Assembly: GCA_963170165.1 (NCBI GenBank)
Contig: CAUJGQ010000095.1
Span: 1-32,584 of the forward strand
Reading direction: 5' to 3'
Source: Chloroflexota bacterium
GTDB lineage: Bacteria > Chloroflexota > Dehalococcoidia > CAUJGQ01
Length of the DNA stretch: 32,584 nt
Below the pieces are notes generated by a model that worked only from the letters and a program-made list of their open reading frames with translations, searched no databases and had not been told where the DNA came from. Of the stretch, positions 1 through 7,803 are shown in pieces. The stretch's first letter is position 1. Every line of letters starts with the position of its first letter. The translations under genes were made by a program, and so were the position numbers.

Positions 1-850
1 TCTCGATGTCGCCGGTGCGACTGGGGCCGGTGATCATGTTGACATAGGTGGAGAAGCGCTGACCGGCGGCGTTGCGTGCCAGCACTTTGAGGATCTGGGT
101 TGCTTCATCCAACGTCGGGACGATCTTCTCGATACCGAGCACCGCGATGTGCACCGGCGGAAGCGTCGTCACCATATCGGCGTTGCCCTCATTGGTGACG
201 ATGGCGATGGTGCCGGTGCTGGCGATGCCGATGTTCGCGCCAGTGATGCCGAGGTCCGCGGCGATGAACTTCTCGCGTAGTGTCTTGCGGGCAAACTTGA
301 CGAGCGCCTGAGTCTCGGGAGGGAGTGGCTCACCCGCTTCCCGGGAAAAGAGCGCAGCGATGCGTTCGCGGGTCATGTGGATGGCGGGGGCGATCAGGTG
401 CGATGGGTGCTCACGTGCCAGTTGGATGATCCATTCACCGAGGTCGGTTTCCACCACCTCGATGCCTTGCCGCTCCAGGTAATCGTTAAGCTCGATCTCC
501 TCAGTCGCCATTGATTTGGACTTGACGGCCAGTTTCCCGCCATGTCGAGCAGCAATCTCGCCGATAATGCGCTGGGCGTCAGCAACCGTGGCGGCGAGAT
601 GCACCTGTGCGCCAACCCGCGTGGCCTCGGCGGTGAACTGCTCGACAAGCTCCGGTAACCGGGCGATCGCGGCGCGCTTGATTTCTCCGATGTCGCGCTG
701 CACCGTGGCGAACTCGTCCGGCGCAAAGAGTGCGTTGCGGCGCTCTAGCAAGGTCGATAAGCCGCGGCGCAGCGCGATCGGGATATCTGGGTTCTCCAGG
801 CTGTGCTTGAGGCGCTGCTTGAACGGCTGTCTGCCCGCCATCGACATCAT
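1..850 (-). CDS. lutB: LutB-type lactate utilisation iron-sulfur protein, N-terminal part (cut by window edge)
   Basis: The reading frame is open to base 1, so only about 283 N-terminal residues are visible. They match the LUD-domain part of LutB/YkgF, a cytoplasmic protein of the LutABC complex that oxidises L-lactate to pyruvate. Visible family signatures are KLAVKSKSMATEEIELN, VVETDLGEWI, SHLIAPAIHMTRE, ADLGITGANIGIA and TNEGNADMV-TLPPVHIAVLGIEKIVP. Known family members continue into a C-terminal domain with Cys-rich 4Fe-4S motifs, which here lies outside the window. Starts are possible at 850, 847 or 841; 850 is chosen because GGGCGCGGGCAGG lies just upstream and no start codon precedes it in frame. 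It follows a small unknown gene and two CoA-transferase genes on the same strand. lutA and lutC are not in view. Confidence 0.9.
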   Translation of the reverse strand, partial: MMSMAGRQPFKQRLKHSLENPDIPIALRRGLSTLLERRNALFAPDEFATVQRDIGEIKRAAIARLPELVEQFTAEATRVGAQVHLAATVADAQRIIGEIAARHGGKLAVKSKSMATEEIELNDYLERQGIEVVETDLGEWIIQLAREHPSHLIAPAIHMTRERIAALFSREAGEPLPPETQALVKFARKTLREKFIAADLGITGANIGIASTGTIAIVTNEGNADMVTTLPPVHIAVLGIEKIVPTLDEATQILKVLARNAAGQRFSTYVNMITGPSRTGDIE

Positions 851-924
851 CCTGCCCGCGCCCTTCGCGGCGCTGGTGCAGGCATGATAGCCGACAGTCA
901 GTTGTCGCCGAATACCAGCCCTCG

Positions 925-1179
925 CTAGGCGTCGGCCGGAACCCGCCGCAGCACACGGGCGATGCGCTTGGGCTCAACCCCGTACCCGGTCACCGGGCGT
1001 TCTTGCTGCCAGACGAAACCTTCGACGTCCGGGTCGATGCCTGCGTCCAGCTCGCCGGTGGCGGCAGCTTCCAGCAGGGCATCGAGGATACGCTGCTGCC
1101 GGGAGCCCAGCGATCTCCGGAAACCATCGAGCTGAGCCAGGAAGTCGGCGATTTCTGCTTCAGAGAACTGCTGAGCCAT
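925..1179 (-). CDS. Small protein of unknown function, 84 aa
   Basis: An 84-residue protein with no recognised function. The start ATG at 1179 has a strong ribosome binding site (CGGAGGCGTCACG). The N-terminal half looks helical and amphipathic (FLAQLDGFRRSLGSRQQRILDALL is read at residues 13-36), followed by an acidic segment and a basic tail (RIARVLRRVPADA). It has no cysteines, signal peptide or membrane segment. It sits 95 bp after a CoA-transferase gene and 74 bp before lutB on the same strand, so it could be co-transcribed with either. The ribosome binding site and position make it likely to be real, but no role can be assigned. Confidence 0.6.
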   Translation of the reverse strand: MAQQFSEAEIADFLAQLDGFRRSLGSRQQRILDALLEAAATGELDAGIDPDVEGFVWQQERPVTGYGVEPKRIARVLRRVPADA

Positions 1180-1274
1180 CGTGACGCCTCCGCGAACAGT
1201 ATCTCATGCTCAGTATCCGTCCCGTGCGCGCGCTGGTCTGTCGCACAGATGACAGGAGTGCCCGCTGCTAACTG

Positions 1275-2504
1275 CTATTCCAGCACGCCCTTGTCTCGGA
1301 GTGCGGTAATCGCATCGCCAGGTAGCCCCAGTACGTCCCGCAACACCTCATTGGTATGCTGGCCGAGGCAGGGAGCGGGTGACTGAACGCTGACCGGTGT
1401 GCCGCTCATGCGGTAAGGAATGCCAATGTGCCGGCGGCGACCGGCCTCCGGGTGGTCTAGCTCCACGAAGATGCCGCGCTCAGCGAGGTGCGGGTCGTCG
1501 CTCAGATCCTTGGCGCTCATGGAGGGGAAGGCTGCCACTCCCGCGGCTTGCAGGCGCTGCGTGACCGCCCACCGGTCTTGCGTCGCGGTCCAGGCCGAAA
1601 TGGTGGCGTCGAGCTCGTCCTCGTGCTGCTTGCGGCCTTCTAGCCTGACGAAGCGCGCGTCACTGGCCAGGGCTGGCTGTCCGATCACCTGGCACAGGGC
1701 CCGCCACTCGGTCTCACCAGTGCAGGCGATACTCACCCAGCTGTCCTCGCCGGCGCAGCGATACGTGCCATGCGGCGCCATCGCTGGGTCACGGTTGCCG
1801 TCTCGGGGTGGCGCCACGCCGTTCATCGCCTGGGCGATCAGGCCCTCACCGAGCATCGTGAGCGCTGCCTCCCATTGCGATTCGTCGATATACTGCCCTT
1901 CGCCCGTCTGCTGCCGGTGCCACAATGCCGACAGAACGGCAATCGTACCGTGCAGACCGCCGGTCGGATCCCCATAGCTGAGCCCGACCTGCAACGGCGG
2001 GCCGCCAGGGAATCCCGTCAGTGACGACATTCCGCTCATCGGCACCTGCGACGGCCCGTAGGCGATGTATGGGCTGAGCGGCCCGGTCGCACCGTAACCG
2101 GATAGTGAGACCATAATCACCGTCGGGTTGACCTTCCGGATGCTATCGTAGTCGAGCCCCATCCGCGCCATCACCCCGGGGGCGAAGTTCTCAGCGACGA
2201 TGTCGCTGCGTGCTGCCAGCTGAAGGGCGATCTCCCGTCCCTGCATGGTTGAGAGGTCCAGCGCCAGCGAGCGCTTGCCCTGGTTGTACTGGTTGAAGTA
2301 CCCGGCGCGGTTGAGACCGGGCTCGTTGTCGGCGAATGATGGCAGCCGGCGAAGCGTATCCGAGCGCCTGGCGCTCTCGATTTTGATCACATCGGCGCCC
2401 AGGTGCGCCAGTTGCATGGTGCAGAACGGGCCCGCCCATACCCAGGTGAAATCACACACCCGAATCCCCGCTAGTGGACGCGTCATCGCCATCCCCCGGC
2501 TCAT
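1275..2504 (-). CDS. Family III (CaiB/BaiF) CoA-transferase, catalytic-type subunit
   Basis: A 409-residue family III CoA-transferase, of the class that moves CoA between carboxylic acids through an enzyme-bound aspartyl thioester. Family marks are PLAGIRVCDFTWVWAGP at the N-terminus, LAHLGADVIKIE, NQGKRSLALDL, MVSLSGYGATGP, and TGEGQYIDESQWEA. The Asp in the SYGDPTGG segment (about residue 179) matches the catalytic Asp position. The length is normal for the family. ATG at 2504 overlaps the TGA of the upstream paralogue (ATGA), implying translational coupling. In-frame ATGs at 2492 and 2486 are alternatives; 2486 has GGGGGA upstream and gives MTRPLAGIRV, a typical family start. With its neighbour it probably forms a two-subunit enzyme. 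The substrate cannot be read from the sequence. Confidence 0.9.
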   Translation of the reverse strand: MSRGMAMTRPLAGIRVCDFTWVWAGPFCTMQLAHLGADVIKIESARRSDTLRRLPSFADNEPGLNRAGYFNQYNQGKRSLALDLSTMQGREIALQLAARSDIVAENFAPGVMARMGLDYDSIRKVNPTVIMVSLSGYGATGPLSPYIAYGPSQVPMSGMSSLTGFPGGPPLQVGLSYGDPTGGLHGTIAVLSALWHRQQTGEGQYIDESQWEAALTMLGEGLIAQAMNGVAPPRDGNRDPAMAPHGTYRCAGEDSWVSIACTGETEWRALCQVIGQPALASDARFVRLEGRKQHEDELDATISAWTATQDRWAVTQRLQAAGVAAFPSMSAKDLSDDPHLAERGIFVELDHPEAGRRRHIGIPYRMSGTPVSVQSPAPCLGQHTNEVLRDVLGLPGDAITALRDKGVLE

Positions 2505-3709
2505 ACCACACCTTCATTGCGCAGGTGGGTTATCTCGGCCGCACCGTATCCCGCTTCGGCAAGCACAACTGCGGTATGCTGGCCCAGCAACGGCGCCGGG
2601 CTGCGTAGTTCCCACGGGGTTGCGCCCAGCTTCGCCGGCGCCCCCGGGTAGCGCAGGCTGCCGGCTTCCGGATGAGCAATCTCGGCGAAGAAGCCGCGTA
2701 CGGCCAGGTGCTCGTCGCGGAGCAGATCACCCATGGTCGACACCGGCGCAAACGCCAGACGCCGCTCCAGGCCACCGCGGTAGATTTCCTCGACGGTGTG
2801 TTGCCGCGTCCACTCCTCGAGATAGGGCCGCAGTGCATCCCAAGTGCTGGCCCGCGCAAAGCGGTCGGCGAACACCTCCCACTGCGCAAATTCCGGGTTG
2901 CCCATCCATTCGACAAACCTGCGCCACTGGTCCTCTTCGACACACAGCAGAAAGACCAGGCCGTCCTTGGCTGGGAGAATCGACCAAGGCTGCACCAGGC
3001 GCTGTCCGAGGCGAGAGGCGATCCTGCCACCGTAGCTGAAGTGGACGAAGTTCATCTCCAAGAACGCCATCACGCATTCCTGAATTGAGACGTCGATGTG
3101 CTGGCCGCCGGCGCCGTTCAGCTGGCGCGCCAGCAGCGCCGCCAACGAGGCGGCGGCGGCATTCATGCCGGCCTGCAGGTGCGCTTGCTGGCCGAACGCC
3201 TTGAGCGGCGGCATCTCGGCCCCACCGGCATCTACGTCAATCAGCCAGGCCCAGCCACCGGCGTTGCTCAGGGTCAGTTCCTCTGCCCGCCAATCGCGGT
3301 ATGGACCGGTGATGCCGAATGGCGAAATGGTGGTGAGTATCAGGCCAGGATTGCGCCTTAGTAGCGCCTCAACGTCCAGTCCGTTTCTGGCCATCTCCGC
3401 CGGCGGAATGGCGTGGACGAGCAGATCTACGCCACCGGCCAGCCGCGCCAGCACCTCTCGTCCGCGTGGCTGCGCGAGGTCGAGGGTGATGCCGCGCTTA
3501 TTGGCGTTGAGATACAGGAATGTCCCGCTCCGCTCCGGGTGAGGGACGCTGCCCGGGAACGGGCCGCGGCGGCGGGTGACGTCGCCACCGTCCGGGGTCT
3601 CGACCTTGATCACGTCGGCGCCCAGGTCGGCCAGCAGCTTGGTTGCGTAGCCGGCCGCCGCCCCGCCCCCACATTCGAGCACACGCATGCCTGCCAGTGC
3701 CCCCGGCAT
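2501..3709 (-). CDS. Family III CoA-transferase paralogue lacking the catalytic Asp
   Basis: A 402-residue CaiB/BaiF protein: PGALAGMRVLECGGG, LADLGADVIKVE, NANKRGITLDL, TTISPFGITGPY and GGQHIDVSIQE follow the family fold in order. In the segment that should hold the catalytic Asp it reads KAFGQQAHLQAG (about residues 170-181) with no Asp. It may therefore be a structural or substrate-binding subunit. ATG at 3709 is chosen over the longer frame to 3820 because GGGGGAGGGAGCC precedes it and family homology starts there. Its stop overlaps the start of the catalytic paralogue by 4 bp. Two-subunit family III enzymes are known, for example BbsEF of anaerobic toluene breakdown and SmtAB of Chloroflexus. 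This pair may work the same way, though its substrate is unknown. Confidence 0.87.
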   Translation of the reverse strand: MPGALAGMRVLECGGGAAAGYATKLLADLGADVIKVETPDGGDVTRRRGPFPGSVPHPERSGTFLYLNANKRGITLDLAQPRGREVLARLAGGVDLLVHAIPPAEMARNGLDVEALLRRNPGLILTTISPFGITGPYRDWRAEELTLSNAGGWAWLIDVDAGGAEMPPLKAFGQQAHLQAGMNAAAASLAALLARQLNGAGGQHIDVSIQECVMAFLEMNFVHFSYGGRIASRLGQRLVQPWSILPAKDGLVFLLCVEEDQWRRFVEWMGNPEFAQWEVFADRFARASTWDALRPYLEEWTRQHTVEEIYRGGLERRLAFAPVSTMGDLLRDEHLAVRGFFAEIAHPEAGSLRYPGAPAKLGATPWELRSPAPLLGQHTAVVLAEAGYGAAEITHLRNEGVV

Positions 3710-3856
3710 GGCTCCCTCCCCCAACCCGGCCGGCCGCGCCGCATTCGTGTCCGGCGGGTGTGCGATGCACCAGACGGTAGCGCCTATGCCGCAAGCTGTA
3801 AACCGGCTGCCCCACTCCAACCGCTATCATGAGCGCAACGGCGGGAGGCCGTAGCC

Positions 3857-4870
3857 GTGGCACTGCTGCGCGCGCTTCGCGATGGTCTGCTGTACCTGGA
3901 GCGCCAGGCCGCGCGTGTGTACATCGCCGGGCTGGTGATCCGAGCCGTCCGTCGCTACATCCGGGAAGGCGGCACCACTGCAGCGGCTGCCGTCTCATAC
4001 TACGTGCTGTTCTCAGCCTTCCCACTGCTGATCTTCATGGTGGCGGCCGTCAGCCTGTTCGCCCGAGACCAGTCGATTGAGCGCGACATCGTCAGCCTGA
4101 TCATGAACCAGCTGCCGGAGGATACCGGGCTGCAGGTTATCGTTGAAGGCGTCGTGTCGGCCGCCGTGACCACCGACCTCAGCCTGGTATCGGTCATTGC
4201 GCTGGGCGGTATGCTGTGGGCGGCCAGCGGCATGTTTGCCCAGTTGCGGCGCTCACTCAACCGTGCCTTTGGGGTCGCCGAAGCCCGCCCGTATGTGTTG
4301 ACGAAGGCGGTTGATCTACTGTCCGTATTCGGCGTGATGGCACTGGTAATGGTGTCCATCGCCGCGTCGACCGCGCTGGGCCTGGCGCGCGAACGGGTAG
4401 ACCAGTGGGTACACGGCACGGCGCCGACGCTAGCGTGGAACGTGGCCTACTTCGTAGTGCCGCTGATCCTGTCGTTCCTTACCTTCCTGCTAATGTACCT
4501 GGCCATCCCCGACAGTCGTGCCCGAGTCGGTGACTTGTGGCCGGGAGCGCTGCTGTCGGCCATCGGCTTTGAGCTCGTGAAGATCGGCTTCGGCATGTAT
4601 GTGATGAACTTCGGCCGGTACCAGCAGATTTATGGCGCACTCAGTGGCGTGATCGTGTTCTTGCTGTTTGTGTACGTGGTGGCGACCATGATGATCTTCG
4701 CGGCGTCGCTGTCGGGGGAGTTGCTGCGCGACCGGCGGGCGAAGTTGCGGCCGCCGGTGCCGGACACCCTGTTGCGGTCACTACTCGCCGCTGACGAGCG
4801 CAGACAGCGCACCGCGCACGGTGGCCAGCCCCGGATGAGACGGCACGATGATGGTGCCACCGAAGAGTGA
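3857..4870 (+). CDS. YihY/BrkB family inner-membrane protein
   Basis: A 337-residue polytopic membrane protein of the YihY/virulence factor BrkB family (once misnamed RNase BN). Typical features are the N-terminal helix before the membrane, GGTTAAAAVSYYVLFSAFPL with the family's A-x-x-x-Y-x-x-x-F-x-x-x-P pattern, the segment around LWAASGMFAQLRRSLNRAF, and LWPGALLSAIGFELVKIGF near the C-terminal half. About six membrane segments are visible, ending near LLFVYVVATMMIFAASLSGE, followed by a basic cytoplasmic tail. The GTG start at 3857 has GGGAGG 8 bases upstream. The molecular role of the family is not settled. The last 90 bp overlap the 3' end of the convergent kinase gene. Confidence 0.9.
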   Translation: MALLRALRDGLLYLERQAARVYIAGLVIRAVRRYIREGGTTAAAAVSYYVLFSAFPLLIFMVAAVSLFARDQSIERDIVSLIMNQLPEDTGLQVIVEGVVSAAVTTDLSLVSVIALGGMLWAASGMFAQLRRSLNRAFGVAEARPYVLTKAVDLLSVFGVMALVMVSIAASTALGLARERVDQWVHGTAPTLAWNVAYFVVPLILSFLTFLLMYLAIPDSRARVGDLWPGALLSAIGFELVKIGFGMYVMNFGRYQQIYGALSGVIVFLLFVYVVATMMIFAASLSGELLRDRRAKLRPPVPDTLLRSLLAADERRQRTAHGGQPRMRRHDDGATEE

Positions 4871-5611
4871 GGCCACGCGTCCGAGCGCCGCCCGCACCCC
4901 CGCCCACTCGACGGCGTGTCCGGTGCAGATCAGCAACTCGTGGCCATTGGCGCGCGCCGCCATCAGTCCCAAGCGTCCAACTGTCTGGCCCACCAGCTCC
5001 ATCAGCCCGGCAGCGATGTCCTCCCGCCGGAATTCCAGCGGGTGCGAAGGCACTGCCACCTTGCCAAAGTGGCTGGCCGGCATATCGGCGGGCACCATGC
5101 CGATCGGCCCGCCGACGATATCACCGACGCTACGGTCGACTGCGCGCGGGTCACCACGTTCGGCCAGCGCGCCGATCTCATCGGGATTGACGGTGCCCAG
5201 CAGCAGGCGTGCAAGGCCAAGGATGGTGCCGCCGCCCACCGCGGTTCCGCCGAGATGCTGATAGCCCTCTGGCCCGGCGGCAACCATCGCCGTGCCGGTG
5301 CCGATGCTCATGATCAGCCCGCGCTCGACACCGGCGGTGATCAACCCGCCGCGGCCGATGGCCATCAGCTCATTGACGTGCACGACCGGTGTCTCTGTGA
5401 CGAGGTTAGGCAGCCGCTGGTGACGGCCGCCGGTGACGGCGATTGCGCGGACGGCATGAGAGCGTGCACCGACCGCGTCGAGCACGACCTGCAGCCCCTC
5501 GACATCTTCCGCCGTCTGCCAGGGCAGGACGGCATGATCCAGCACCTCGCCGTCGGGCCGCGCGAGAATCACCTTGGTGTTCGTACCGCCCAGGTCCACC
5601 GCCGCAAGCAT
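4781..5611 (-). CDS. Type II (Fumble/CoaW-like) pantothenate kinase family protein
   Basis: A 276-residue ASKHA-fold kinase most like type II pantothenate kinases, which phosphorylate pantothenate as the first step of CoA synthesis. Visible signatures are the phosphate-1 loop VDLGGTNTKV at residues 5-14, ETPVVHVNELMAIGRGG with Glu81 at the catalytic acid position, MSIGTGTAMV (phosphate-2) at 101-110, and the Fumble-family stretch HLGGTAVGGGTILGLARLLLG at 119-139 (key residues GGT, GGG, GLA). ATG at 5611 is chosen because AGGAAGGG lies 4-5 bases upstream; the open frame running on to 6013 lies antisense to the hydrolase and lacks homology. It overlaps the convergent BrkB gene by 90 bp. It could act on another pantothenate-like substrate, but the family call is firm. 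Two CoA-dependent enzymes lie nearby. Confidence 0.82.
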   Translation of the reverse strand: MLAAVDLGGTNTKVILARPDGEVLDHAVLPWQTAEDVEGLQVVLDAVGARSHAVRAIAVTGGRHQRLPNLVTETPVVHVNELMAIGRGGLITAGVERGLIMSIGTGTAMVAAGPEGYQHLGGTAVGGGTILGLARLLLGTVNPDEIGALAERGDPRAVDRSVGDIVGGPIGMVPADMPASHFGKVAVPSHPLEFRREDIAAGLMELVGQTVGRLGLMAARANGHELLICTGHAVEWAGVRAALGRVASLFGGTIIVPSHPGLATVRGALSALVSGE

Positions 5612-5666
5612 CGCGCCCTTCCTGTGCCGCACGCGACGGCTCGACCATAACAGGCAGCGCCGTTTC

Positions 5667-6725
5667 GTGACACCCCTGGGGTCGGTGGACGGGGCCACGC
5701 TCGGTTCAGTTACACGGCACACGATCCTCACCCGGGAGCAGAGCATAACCGCGGCTGACTTCTCCCCCGCGCTGTTCGCTGCCGGCGCCATCGAGCCTGA
5801 CACCACCGCATTCAAAGCGCGACTGGAGGCGCTGCTGGGCACCGTTTCTGCCACCAATGAGGTGCCACCGCAGGTGACACGGGCCGCAAGGGAATCGGGC
5901 ACTGGGATCTTCGGCCCTTTACTGCGCTCCGAGCACGGCATCGACCGAGTTGTTCCCGGCCCCGGTAGTGGCGTACCGGTGCGGGTGTTCTTGCCCGAGC
6001 GGGACGAGGGCATCTATCTCCACATTCACGGTGGCGGCTGGGTGCTCGGCCGGGCACACCACCAGGACCAGCGCCTGGAGGCAATCGCCGCCCGCAACCT
6101 GGCCGTGGTCAGTACTGACTACCGGCTGGCGCCCGAGTATCCGTATCCAGCGGGACCGGACGACTGCGAAGCGGTAGCGTTGTGGCTGGCAAAACAGGGC
6201 GGCGCGGAGTTCGGCTCCGAGCGGATCGTCATCGGCGGTGAATCGGCAGGCGGGCACCTGCCGGCGGTGACGCTCCTGCGGATGCGCGATCGCCACGGGT
6301 ATACCGGCTTTGCCGGCGCCAACCTGGTTTACGGCGCCCATGACCTGACCATGACCCCAAGCGTCGCGTCATGGGGCCCGCGCAACCTGGTGCTGAGCAC
6401 GCCGATGATCGCCTGGTTCATCGAGCAGTTTGCTGGCGGTCGCGACCTACGCGACCCCGATCTATCTCCGCTGTACGCGGGACTGGACGGAATGCCGCCG
6501 GCACTGTGCAGCGCCGGCACGCTCGACCCGCTGCTTGATGATTCGTTGTTCATGTACCGTCGCTGGGTGGCGGCCGGACGGCAAGCCGTGCTGGCGGTCT
6601 ACCCGGGTGGCGTGCACGGCTTCAACGCCTTCCCCACTGCGATGGCCGCCCGCGCGAATGCGCGGATGGAGGAGTTCATCGCCGGGGCAGTGCAGCAGGA
6701 CCGACTGGTTCAGGCGGAAGCATAG
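5667..6725 (+). CDS. Alpha/beta hydrolase, HSL-like esterase family
   Basis: A carboxylesterase-type hydrolase of the hormone-sensitive lipase (family IV) group. It has the oxyanion-hole motif HGGG (IYLHIHGGGWVLG), VVSTDYRLAPEYPYPAGPDD, the nucleophile motif GGESAGG, the acid in GTLDPLLDDS and the catalytic His in YPGGVHGFN. It is probably cytoplasmic, since no signal peptide is visible. The start is uncertain: the frame is open back to 5574, but that would overlap the divergent kinase start. GTG at 5667 is used here, GTG at 5685 is as likely, and neither has a strong ribosome binding site. A GGGAG lies further in, at about 5733, before an ATA codon. The substrate is unknown. Confidence 0.85.
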   Translation: MTPLGSVDGATLGSVTRHTILTREQSITAADFSPALFAAGAIEPDTTAFKARLEALLGTVSATNEVPPQVTRAARESGTGIFGPLLRSEHGIDRVVPGPGSGVPVRVFLPERDEGIYLHIHGGGWVLGRAHHQDQRLEAIAARNLAVVSTDYRLAPEYPYPAGPDDCEAVALWLAKQGGAEFGSERIVIGGESAGGHLPAVTLLRMRDRHGYTGFAGANLVYGAHDLTMTPSVASWGPRNLVLSTPMIAWFIEQFAGGRDLRDPDLSPLYAGLDGMPPALCSAGTLDPLLDDSLFMYRRWVAAGRQAVLAVYPGGVHGFNAFPTAMAARANARMEEFIAGAVQQDRLVQAEA

Positions 6726-6777
6726 CAGGAGCGGGCGCAGCCGCTGACTGCCAAATGGGCACGACGGGCCCGCCTGC
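6725..6777. terminator. Hairpin between convergent genes, possible bidirectional terminator
   Basis: GCAGGAGCGGGC at 6725-6736 pairs with GCCCGCCTGC at 6768-6777, leaving a 2-base bulge, between the stop of the plus-strand hydrolase and the stop of the minus-strand dehydrogenase. There is no T-run on either side, so this is a weak candidate based on position and pairing only. Confidence 0.3.
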
Positions 6778-6812
6778 ACGAGGTGCTGCCGGCGGCGTGC
6801 TGGTGCCGCAGC

Positions 6813-7715
6813 CTACGCCCGGACCGGCGTATCGCTCGCCACCACGCAGGCATTGAGCGCCTCCAACGCCTTAAGCAGTGCCTGAGTGCCCTCTTCGGAG
6901 CTACCAGCGGCATCAGCGGCGGCAAACAACTGTGAGACCAGTGCCAGGCCGGGGAGCGCGGCGGCTGTCTGCTGGGCGCTCTCCAGCGCTAAGCGCAGGT
7001 CTTTGCGCTGCAGCGCCACCTTGAACCCGGGGGCGAAGTCGCGCCGCAGCATCTTCGGCCCCAAGTTGCTCAGCTGCCACGAGCCGGCGGCTCCTGCGCT
7101 CAGTGCCTCAATCATCCTGGCCGGGTCCACGCCATTCTTCTGCGCGAACACCAGCGACTCGCACACGGCGAGGTTGGTGAGCGTGACCGCGATCTGGTTG
7201 CACAGCTTCACTGTCTGCCCGCTGCCCAGCGGCCCGCAGTGCACAATCCGCTTGCCCATTGCCTCCAGAACGGGGCGCGCCCGTTCCAGATCATCACGCT
7301 CACCACCAGCCATGATGGACAGGGTGCCGGCAATGGCGCCGGAGTCGCCGCCGGACACCGGGGCGTCGAGCATCCGGATACCGCGCTCGGCCAGCCGCGC
7401 GCCGACCTGGCGGGTCACGGCCGGCGAGATGGTGGACATGTCTACGACGACCGTACCGGCCGCCGCACCCTCAATCACGCCGCCCGGCCCGGTGAGGACC
7501 GCCTCGACGTCTGGCGAGTCGGTGACGATGCATATCACAACATCCGCGCCACGCGCGGCATCAGCGGGGCGGGTGGCGATGCGGGCGCCAGCCTGTTCTA
7601 CCGCGGAGCGGGGGCCAGCGCTGCGGTTGTACGCCGTCACGCGGTGCCCTGCCTTCAGCAGGTTGAGCGCCATCGGCTTGCCCATGATGCCGAGACCAAT
7701 GAAGCCAACATCCAT
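6813..7715 (-). CDS. 3-hydroxyisobutyrate dehydrogenase family oxidoreductase
   Basis: A 300-residue NAD(P)-dependent beta-hydroxyacid dehydrogenase. It has the Rossmann motif GFIGLGIMGKPMALNLL at residues 4-20, a substrate-binding DAPVSGG at 117-123, and the catalytic Lys170 in GQTVKLCNQ. Asn30-Arg31 after the second beta strand suggests NADP(H) preference. Length matches 3-hydroxyisobutyrate dehydrogenase and tartronate semialdehyde reductase (GarR/GlxR), and the sequence does not separate these. ATG at 7715 is chosen because GCAGGAGTG precedes it and the family N-terminus begins there; the frame running to 7754 adds an unrelated leader. It lies 88 bp after the MFS gene on the same strand, so co-transcription is possible. 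Confidence 0.88.
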   Translation of the reverse strand: MDVGFIGLGIMGKPMALNLLKAGHRVTAYNRSAGPRSAVEQAGARIATRPADAARGADVVICIVTDSPDVEAVLTGPGGVIEGAAAGTVVVDMSTISPAVTRQVGARLAERGIRMLDAPVSGGDSGAIAGTLSIMAGGERDDLERARPVLEAMGKRIVHCGPLGSGQTVKLCNQIAVTLTNLAVCESLVFAQKNGVDPARMIEALSAGAAGSWQLSNLGPKMLRRDFAPGFKVALQRKDLRLALESAQQTAAALPGLALVSQLFAAADAAGSSEEGTQALLKALEALNACVVASDTPVRA

Positions 7716-7803
7716 ACTGACACTCCTGCACACGGGCGGCGCGGCCCTTGGCACAGTATACGGGAGGTGGCGCAGACACTCCGTCCAGCAGATGCCGGCC
7801 GCG

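Noticed and set aside
5612-6013. N-terminal 134-residue extension of the pantothenate-kinase-like gene
   Set aside because: It lies antisense to the hydrolase gene, has no homology to kinases, and a good ribosome binding site and family N-terminus occur at 5611.
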